This document shows, in pieces, positions 58,116 through 64,000 of a stretch of DNA of 64,000 bases. Each line of letters begins with the position of its first letter. Position 1 is the stretch's first letter. The translations under genes were made by a program, and so were the position numbers. The stretch comes from a bacterium D16-76 (lineage in GTDB: Bacteria; Bacillota; Clostridia; Oscillospirales; Acutalibacteraceae), in contig QZEE01000017.1 of assembly GCA_009917445.1 (NCBI GenBank), positions 1 to 64,000 of the forward strand, in the 5' to 3' direction. The notes beneath the pieces are model-generated. The model was not told where the DNA came from. It made no database searches and worked only from the letters and a program-made list of their open reading frames with translations.

Positions 58116-60120
58116 GCTGCAAATCGAAGTGGCAAAAACAGCGGGCTTCTGCTTTGGGGTAGACCGGGCCGTGGGCGCGGTCTACCGGCTGCTGGGAGAG
58201 GGCAGGCAGGTGGCCACCCTGGGCCCCATTGCCCACAACCCGCTGGTGACAGGGGACCTGAAGGCAAAAGGCGTGGTGGTGGTAGGCGCCCCCGCCGAAA
58301 CGCCCCCTGGGTACGTGCTGGTCATCCGGTCCCATGGGGTGGCCCGGCAGGTAGAGGAGGAGATCGCCCGCCTGGGCCTGCCCTGCGTGGACGCCACGTG
58401 CCCCTCTGTCAAAAAAATACACGCCCTGGCTGCCGAGGCCGGGCGGCAGGGGCGGCTGTTCCTCCTGTTCGGCGACCGGGACCACCCAGAGGTACGGGGG
58501 ATCACCGGACACTGTACAGGGGAGTTTTGGGTTTGCCGGGGGCCGGATGAGCTGGCGGCCCTGCTGAAAACCCGGCCGGATTTGGCGAAATTGCCTATAG
58601 CGGTAGCGGCCCAGACCACCTTCCATATGGGAGACTGGCGAAATTGTTTGGAAACCCTGAAAAAAGTATGTACAAACGCCTCATTTTTTGCTACAATATG
58701 TAATGCAACTGCGAAGCGGCAAAAAGAGGCAAAGACCCTGGCCCAAAAAAGCCACCGCATGGTGGTCATCGGCGGCCGGGACAGCTCGAATACGGCAAAA
58801 CTCCGCGATATTTGCGCTGAATATTGTGAGACGTACCTCATAGAAAGGGCGGACGAGCTGCCCGCTTTTCCGGCCGGACTGCGCATTGGCATTACTGCGG
58901 GGGCATCGACCCCGGCAAGCATTATAAAGGAGGTACTGGTTACCATGGCAGAAGTAAACAACAACGAGCTGAATTTTGAGGAAATGCTGGAAGAATCCCT
59001 CAAAAGCTTAAATACAGACGAAAAGGTGCACGGCGTTGTTGTGGGCATCTCCCCCACGGAGGTGTACGTGGACGTAGGGCGCAAGCAGGCGGGCTTCATT
59101 CCGGCCAGCGAGCTTTCCAACGACCCCAGCGTAAAGCCCGAGGACGTGGTGAAGATGGGCGACGAAATGGACCTGCTCATTATGAAGACCAACGACCAGG
59201 AAGGCACCATTATGCTCTCCAAGCGGCGCGTAGACGCCATGAAGGGCTGGGACGAGCTGCAGGAGGCAATGGACAGCAGCGAGATCCTTACAGGCAAGGT
59301 TATTGAGGTGGTAAAGGGCGGCGTCATCGTCTTAAAGGGCGCCATGCGGGTGTTTGTGCCTGCCAGCCAGGCCACCGCCAGCCGGGGCGAGGATTTGAAC
59401 GCCCTGCTGAACACCGAGGTACGCTTCCGTGTTATTGAGGTAGACCGCAAGCGCCGCCGCTCGGTGGGCTCCATCCGCAGCGTGCTGCGGGAAGAGCGCA
59501 AGGCCGCCCAGGAGAAGTTCTGGGAGACCATTGAAGAGGGCCAGGCCTTTACCGGCACGGTCAAGTCCTTGACAAACTTCGGCGCCTTTGTAGACCTGGG
59601 CGGCGTAGACGGCATGGTCCATATTTCCGAGCTTTCCTGGAACCGCGTCAAGCACCCCAGCGAAGTGGTGAACGTAGGCGACACCGTAGACGTATACGTA
59701 AAGGGCCTGGACCGGGAGAACGGCAAGATTTCCCTGGGCTACAAGCGGCCTGAGGACAACCCCTGGGTGAAGCTGGAGCGGGAGTACCCTGTGGGCACCG
59801 TGTGCGACGCCAAGGTCGTGGGCATGACCGCCTTTGGCGCTTTTGCCAACGTTATCCCCGGCATTGACGGCCTGATCCATATTTCCCAGATTGCCGGCCA
59901 CCGCATCGAGAAGCCCCAGGACGTTTTGAAGGTGGGCGACGAGGTCCGCGTGAAGATCACCGAGATCGACTTTGACAAGCACCGGGTGTCCCTTTCCATC
60001 CGGGCCCTGCTGGAAGACGAGCAGGCACAGGCCGACGAGGCCGCTGCCGAGTCCCCGGCCAATGAGATCGTTTATTCTACTGAGGTGCCTGCCGACGAGG
60101 ACGGGAGCACGGAAGAATAA
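58108..60120 (+). CDS. Fused IspH reductase and ribosomal protein S1
   Basis: A 670-residue fusion. Residues 1 to about 279 are IspH, which makes isopentenyl and dimethylallyl diphosphate from HMBPP with a 4Fe-4S cluster; cysteine ligands are C15, C98 and C198, with SHGV and HPEV motifs. Residues 280-670 are S1-like RNA binding with four S1 repeats (for example GVVVGISPTEVYVDVG, GTVKSLTNFGAFVDLGG, AKVVGMTAFGAFANV). The fusion is typical for Clostridia. A full internal RBS and ATG at the joint (58926-58947) could give separate S1. Confidence 0.93.
   Translation: MAELQIEVAKTAGFCFGVDRAVGAVYRLLGEGRQVATLGPIAHNPLVTGDLKAKGVVVVGAPAETPPGYVLVIRSHGVARQVEEEIARLGLPCVDATCPSVKKIHALAAEAGRQGRLFLLFGDRDHPEVRGITGHCTGEFWVCRGPDELAALLKTRPDLAKLPIAVAAQTTFHMGDWRNCLETLKKVCTNASFFATICNATAKRQKEAKTLAQKSHRMVVIGGRDSSNTAKLRDICAEYCETYLIERADELPAFPAGLRIGITAGASTPASIIKEVLVTMAEVNNNELNFEEMLEESLKSLNTDEKVHGVVVGISPTEVYVDVGRKQAGFIPASELSNDPSVKPEDVVKMGDEMDLLIMKTNDQEGTIMLSKRRVDAMKGWDELQEAMDSSEILTGKVIEVVKGGVIVLKGAMRVFVPASQATASRGEDLNALLNTEVRFRVIEVDRKRRRSVGSIRSVLREERKAAQEKFWETIEEGQAFTGTVKSLTNFGAFVDLGGVDGMVHISELSWNRVKHPSEVVNVGDTVDVYVKGLDRENGKISLGYKRPEDNPWVKLEREYPVGTVCDAKVVGMTAFGAFANVIPGIDGLIHISQIAGHRIEKPQDVLKVGDEVRVKITEIDFDKHRVSLSIRALLEDEQAQADEAAAESPANEIVYSTEVPADEDGSTEE
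58926..58947 (+). promoter_or_regulatory. Internal ribosome binding site for a separate S1 product
   Basis: AAAGGAGGT (58926-58934) lies ten bases before an in-frame ATG (58945) exactly at the IspH-S1 junction. The local peptide is EVLVTMAEVNNNE. The Shine-Dalgarno is better than that of the full-length start. Confidence 0.6.
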
Positions 60121-60139
60121 TCTATAATTTAAGCGTATC

Positions 60140-60173
60140 AAAACAGGGTAGTGACGGCTGCTGCCCTGTTTTG
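60140..60173 (+). terminator. Terminator after ispH-rpsA
   Basis: AAAACAGGG (60140-60148) pairs perfectly with CCCTGTTTT (60164-60172). Confidence 0.75.
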
Positions 60174-60254
60174 TCTGCTGGCAGGCCAGCCCCATTACAG
60201 CCAGTGGGACAGGCCCTGTGGCCCGCAGAAAGAAGATAATTGGAGGAAAGACCC

Positions 60255-62621
60255 ATGAAGCGTGTAAAAAAACCGGTATTTTTTGTGGTACTGGTACTCA
60301 TTGCCGCCCTGGTGTATACGTCGCTTTTCGGCGTGTACGGCCAGAACGGCGACTTTAAGACCACCATCATCAAAGGCGCGGGGGATATCCGCTGGGGCAT
60401 CGACATCCGGGGTGGCGTAGAGGCCACCTTCAGCCCTGCCGGCGGCGTAGAGGCCACCGACAGCGAGCTGGAATCGGCCAAGCAGATCATTGAGACCCGC
60501 ATGGTGGCCCAGAACATCACCGACTACGAGCTGTACACCGACAGCGGCAACAACCGTATCATTGTTCGTTTCCCCTGGAAAAGCGACGAAACCGACTTTG
60601 ACCCGGAGAACGCCATAAAAGAGCTTTCGGCCACGGCCATGCTCACCTTCCGTGAAGGGGGCGAGTATGCCGACATGGAGTACGGCGCAGACGGCCAGCC
60701 CGTCTATAAGGCCCCCTCGGGCACCACAGCCGACACCATCATCTTAGAGGGCGCCGACGTGGTAAAGGCCGAGCCCGGCGTGCAGCAGGACCCCTCTACC
60801 GGGGCCACCCAGTACGTGGTCTCCCTGGAGTTCAGCGACGCGGGCAAGGAAAAATTTGCCGAAGCCACGGGCCGGCTGGTAGGGGGCACCATCTCCATTT
60901 GGATGGACGACGTGCGCCTTTCGGCCCCCACGGTAAACGAGGCCATCACCGATGGCAGGTGTATCATCTCCGGCAGCTTCACCAGCCAGTACGCCACCAC
61001 CCTGGCCGCCCAAATCCAGGCAGGCGCGCTGCCCTTTGCCCTGGAGACCTCCAACTTTAACGCCTTGGCCCCCACCCTGGGCGCCAACGCCCTTAACGCC
61101 ATGATGCTGGCGGGCATTATCGCCTTTATTGTGGTAGCGGTATTGATGATTGCCAGCTTCCGCCTGCCCGGCGTTGTGGCCGTTATCACCCTGGCAGGCC
61201 AGATGGGCATCTGCTTTGCGGCCATTACCGGTTTCTTCCCCAACATGAACTCCTTTACCATGACCCTGCCGGGCATAGCAGGCCTGATCCTCTCCATTGG
61301 CATCGGCGTAGACGCCAACGTCATTACCGCCAGCCGCGTGCGTGAAGAGCTGCGGGCCGGCAAGACCCTGGACGGTGCTTTGCAGCGGGGCTTCCAGAAC
61401 AGCTTCTGGGCTATTTTCGATGGCAACATCACCACCGCCATTGTAGCCATTATGCTTATGGGCGTGTTTGGCCCCAGCAACATCCTGTCTTTAATCTTTG
61501 GCGAATCCACCACCGGCTCCATCTTCTCCTTTGGCTTCACCCTGCTGGTGGGCATCATTGCCAACTTTGTCATGGGCGTAGCCGCCGCCAGGCTTATGAC
61601 CCTGTCCCTGGCCGCGTTCAAGCCCCTGCATAAAAAGTGGCTCTTCGGCGGCGCCAAGGACGAGGGCGCAGCCTCCCCGAAAACCGAGAAGGTATGGGAC
61701 TTTGTGGGCAGCCGCAAGACCTTCTATATTATCTCGGCCGCTGTTATCGCCGTAGGCGTCATTGCCAGTGCCGTCATGGGCCCCAAGCTGGATATCCAGT
61801 TTGCCGGCGGCGCCATGATCCGCTACACGGTAGAGGGCGCCGGCGTCACCTCCGACGCCATCTCCCAGACCATCCAGGACAAGCTGGGCAAGACCGCCTC
61901 GGTGTCCCTAAACACCGACATGGCCACTGGCGGCCAGCAGGCCACCCTTTCCTTCTCCGGCAACCAGAGCATGACCCCGGACGAACAGAAGGAAGTAGCC
62001 GATACCCTGTCCGAAGCTTTCAGCGATGCAACCTTTACCCTGCTGGAATCCAACTCGGTAGACGCCGCTATGGGCGCCAAGTTCTTCCAGAAGTGCCTGG
62101 TGTGCTTTGCCCTTACCGCTGTACTGCTGCTGGCCTACATTGCCCTGCGGTTTAAAAAGATCGGCGGACTGTCCGCTGGCCTAACCGCCATTGTAGCCCT
62201 GCTGCACGACGTAATCATCTCCTTCTGTGTATTCGTGGTGTTCGGCATGCCCATCAACGATATCTTCATTGCGGTGGTACTCACCATCCTGGGCTACTCG
62301 CTGAACAGCACCATCGTTATCTACGACCGGGTACGGGAAAACCAGCGCAAGCTGGGCAGCCGAACCGGCCTAACCGAAATCCTGAACCAGAGCCTGAGCC
62401 AGACCCTGGGCCGCACCCTGCTAACCAGCCTGACCACCTTCCTGGCGCTGGTGGTGGTGCTGGCTGTAGCGGGCACCTACTCCATTTCCAGCGTCATTTC
62501 CTTCTCGCTGCCCATGATGGTAGGCGTAGTGGCTGGCTGCTTCTCTTCCCAGTTCATTGCCCCCAACCTGTTTGCCGCCTGGCAAGCCCGGGTGCAGGAA
62601 AAAGAAAAAGCCGCGCACTAA
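60255..62621 (+). CDS. secDF: Fused protein translocase subunit SecDF
   Basis: A 788-residue SecD-SecF fusion. The first membrane segment (FFVVLVLIAALVYTSLFGVY) precedes the SecD periplasmic part with GIDIRGGVEATF, then the RND helices (LPGIAGLILSIGIGVDANVI). SecF begins near residue 470 (VWDFVGSRKTFYIISA) and has the matching TILGYSLNSTIVIYDRVREN. It uses the proton motive force to pull exported proteins through SecYEG. ATG 60255 is chosen, five bases after the GGAGGAAAG site, over an in-frame TTG at 60240 that precedes that site. Confidence 0.94.
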   Translation: MKRVKKPVFFVVLVLIAALVYTSLFGVYGQNGDFKTTIIKGAGDIRWGIDIRGGVEATFSPAGGVEATDSELESAKQIIETRMVAQNITDYELYTDSGNNRIIVRFPWKSDETDFDPENAIKELSATAMLTFREGGEYADMEYGADGQPVYKAPSGTTADTIILEGADVVKAEPGVQQDPSTGATQYVVSLEFSDAGKEKFAEATGRLVGGTISIWMDDVRLSAPTVNEAITDGRCIISGSFTSQYATTLAAQIQAGALPFALETSNFNALAPTLGANALNAMMLAGIIAFIVVAVLMIASFRLPGVVAVITLAGQMGICFAAITGFFPNMNSFTMTLPGIAGLILSIGIGVDANVITASRVREELRAGKTLDGALQRGFQNSFWAIFDGNITTAIVAIMLMGVFGPSNILSLIFGESTTGSIFSFGFTLLVGIIANFVMGVAAARLMTLSLAAFKPLHKKWLFGGAKDEGAASPKTEKVWDFVGSRKTFYIISAAVIAVGVIASAVMGPKLDIQFAGGAMIRYTVEGAGVTSDAISQTIQDKLGKTASVSLNTDMATGGQQATLSFSGNQSMTPDEQKEVADTLSEAFSDATFTLLESNSVDAAMGAKFFQKCLVCFALTAVLLLAYIALRFKKIGGLSAGLTAIVALLHDVIISFCVFVVFGMPINDIFIAVVLTILGYSLNSTIVIYDRVRENQRKLGSRTGLTEILNQSLSQTLGRTLLTSLTTFLALVVVLAVAGTYSISSVISFSLPMMVGVVAGCFSSQFIAPNLFAAWQARVQEKEKAAH

Positions 62622-62647
62622 TCACTCAAGCTTAAATAAGTTAAACG

Positions 62648-62681
62648 GCCGTCCATCCTTCCCGGGTGGGCGGCTATTTTT
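62648..62681 (+). terminator. secDF terminator
   Basis: GCCGTCCATCC (62648-62658) pairs, with wobble positions, with GGGTGGGCGGC (62664-62674), followed by TATTTTT. Confidence 0.7.
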
Positions 62682-62956
62682 ATAGCTAAAAAAGTGGGGG
62701 TTGGCAGAAGGAGGGCCCCACCGCCGGTCTGGCAGACCGGCGGGAGCGCGCCAGCGCGTGCATGCTTTAGCATGCGTGGGGCCCGGGCCTCCCCCCAAGA
62801 TGCCACCCCCGTACCGCAGCACCTACCCAACGGGAAGGTTTTTGGGGGTCCAGGGGGGCTTTTTCCTGAAAAAAGCCCCCCTGGCCGCCGGAGGCAGCCT
62901 TGCGCTTTTGGGTGGAGTGTGGTAAAATACCCATAATAACCGTATGGAGGGTACAT
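62682..62956. repeat. Intergenic hairpin cluster and promoter
   Basis: No gene. CCGCCGGTCT/AGACCGGCGG (62721-62743), GCATGC/GCATGC and a GGGGGGC/GCCCCCC hairpin (about 62853-62880) followed by CCGCCGGAGGC belong to the host repeat style. TTGCGC (62900-62905), 17 bases, TAAAAT (62923-62928) is a likely promoter for the next gene. Confidence 0.5.
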
Positions 62957-63925
62957 ATGAAGCAACAGGGACGCAGGAAGCCTATGCCCCGCCGGTACGG
63001 GCCCGTAGCGGGGCTGTTTTTGCTGGCGATGCTGTTTATCCTTTCCAGCCGGATGGGCCCCCTGGGCACCGACGCGCCGGAAGATATCAGCCAAGTACCA
63101 TTACCAGACAATACCGGCCAGGGCCTGGAAGTCTATTTCCTGGACGTGGGCCAGGGGGACAGCCAGCTCATCCGCATACCCGGGGAGGCCGGGCCCTTTA
63201 ACGTGCTCATCGATACCGGGGAGTACGCCTATGCCGACGGCCTTACCGCCTATTTGCAGGATTTAGAGGTAGAAAAAATCGACGCGCTGGTGAGCACCCA
63301 CCCCCATACCGACCATATGGGCTGCATGGCGCGGATCATCCAGCGGTTTGACATTGGCAGCCTGTATATGCCCTTGCTGCCCGACGACCAGACCCCCACT
63401 ACCCGGGCCTATGAAAAACTGCTGGACGCCGCTGAGGACAAGGGCCTAACCATCATCCGCCTGCATGAAGACGCCCTGCTGGAATCCCCGGCCGGGGCGC
63501 AATTCCAGGTCATGGCGCCCCGTATGGACGCGGACTGGGAGGGGGCCAACAACTACTCGGCTGTGCTGCGGCTGGTGTATGGGGAGACTTCCTTCCTCTT
63601 TACCGGGGACGCGGAATCGGAAAGCGAGCGGGTGATTTTAGACGACGGCTACGGGGTAGGGGCAGACGTGCTGAAATGCGGCCACCACGGCTCTTCCAGC
63701 TCCACTACAAAAGCCTTTTTAAGCCAGGTAGACCCCCGCTATGCGGTCATCAGCTGCGGGCTCGACAACTCTTACGGCCACCCCCACAAAGAGGTGCTGG
63801 CCCGGCTGGAAAAGCAGGGGGTTACCCTTTACCGCACAGACCAAGACGGAACGGTGCTGGCTAAGTCTGATGGGAAAGAGATTACCTTTGAAACCGGGCT
63901 GCCCAGCGTAGAAGCAGCTGATTAG
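62957..63925 (+). CDS. ComEC-like metallo-beta-lactamase-fold protein
   Basis: A 322-residue protein. An N-terminal membrane segment (VAGLFLLAMLFILSSRMG) precedes an extracellular metallo-beta-lactamase domain: LEVYFLDVGQGDSQLI, metal motif THPHTDHMG, LFTGDAESESE, and KCGHHGSSSSTT. It matches the C-terminal domain of the DNA-uptake protein ComEC without its channel, a common stand-alone form of unknown role (possible nuclease or phosphodiesterase). ATG 62957 follows GGAGGG. The last 75 bases of the window hold nothing recognisable. Confidence 0.85.
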   Translation: MKQQGRRKPMPRRYGPVAGLFLLAMLFILSSRMGPLGTDAPEDISQVPLPDNTGQGLEVYFLDVGQGDSQLIRIPGEAGPFNVLIDTGEYAYADGLTAYLQDLEVEKIDALVSTHPHTDHMGCMARIIQRFDIGSLYMPLLPDDQTPTTRAYEKLLDAAEDKGLTIIRLHEDALLESPAGAQFQVMAPRMDADWEGANNYSAVLRLVYGETSFLFTGDAESESERVILDDGYGVGADVLKCGHHGSSSSTTKAFLSQVDPRYAVISCGLDNSYGHPHKEVLARLEKQGVTLYRTDQDGTVLAKSDGKEITFETGLPSVEAAD

Positions 63926-64000
63926 CGGCTGGGGCCCTGGGTTTGCTGAAAGGTTTTGTGGTACGAACCCCCTTTGAGAAGAAAAAAATAGGACGATTTT

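Noticed and set aside
1-64000. tRNA, rRNA or CRISPR
   Set aside because: No cloverleaf-like, rRNA-like or regularly spaced repeat sequence was seen on either strand, though a covariance search was not possible.

Overview
The window is low-GC-Gram-positive in gene content but GC-rich in base composition. Spore genes (spoVAC, spoIIP), a fused ispH-rpsA gene, fused secDF, AGGAGG-type ribosome binding sites and PBSX/Xkd-type tail genes all point to a spore-forming Clostridia, probably an Oscillospiraceae/Ruminococcaceae-type gut anaerobe. The genus cannot be fixed from sequence reading alone.

Positions 1 to about 36951 are an almost complete Mu-like transposable prophage. Its left terminus probably lies only a few bases before position 1. 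Order: transposase-binding end; divergent lysogeny switch (repressor 427-945 minus, Cro/Ner-like HTH 1094-1312, BRO antirepressor); MuA-type DDE transposase and MuB-type ATPase; an early/middle block with a PAPS-reductase-like enzyme, zinc-ribbon and AbrB-like proteins, GemA and a Mor-type activator; a small-terminase candidate; a phage NusG/LoaP-like factor followed by a hairpin-plus-terminator leader; then TerL, an SPP1-type portal and head genes; a contractile PBSX-like tail (sheath, tube, frameshifted chaperone, tape measure, baseplate); fibre genes; lysis genes (holin-like, amidase); a Dam-type methylase and a small regulator at the right end.

The most notable system is a complete diversity-generating retroelement (DGR) inside the tail-fibre module (29027-33230). 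It comprises a target fibre protein whose C-terminal variable repeat (30873-31001) differs from a template repeat (31707-31835) at 12 positions, every one an adenine in the template; a GAAA-loop hairpin just after the target; a private extended -10 promoter; an avd accessory gene, apparently with an AUA start; a template RNA region; and a YMDD reverse transcriptase with the DGR-type SQ motif. The target gene carries a single-base frameshift just before its variable domain, so the adhesin is either split, rescued by frameshifting, or affected by an assembly error.

The prophage right end lies in what looks like the 3' part of a serine recombinase gene (36891-37664 minus), which is cut short there. 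Host genes follow: spoVAC, a VOC protein, murF, lepA, a D,D-carboxypeptidase, sbcD-sbcC, a rhomboid-like membrane protein, a C39-type peptidase lipoprotein, an unknown membrane protein, an M23 peptidase, two small membrane proteins, spoIIP, a DUF4230-like protein preceded by an unidentified structured RNA, citrate synthase, plsC, ispH-rpsA, secDF and a ComEC-like metallo-beta-lactamase-fold protein. Host intergenic gaps carry a recurring GC-rich hairpin repeat family. No tRNA, rRNA or CRISPR array was seen.
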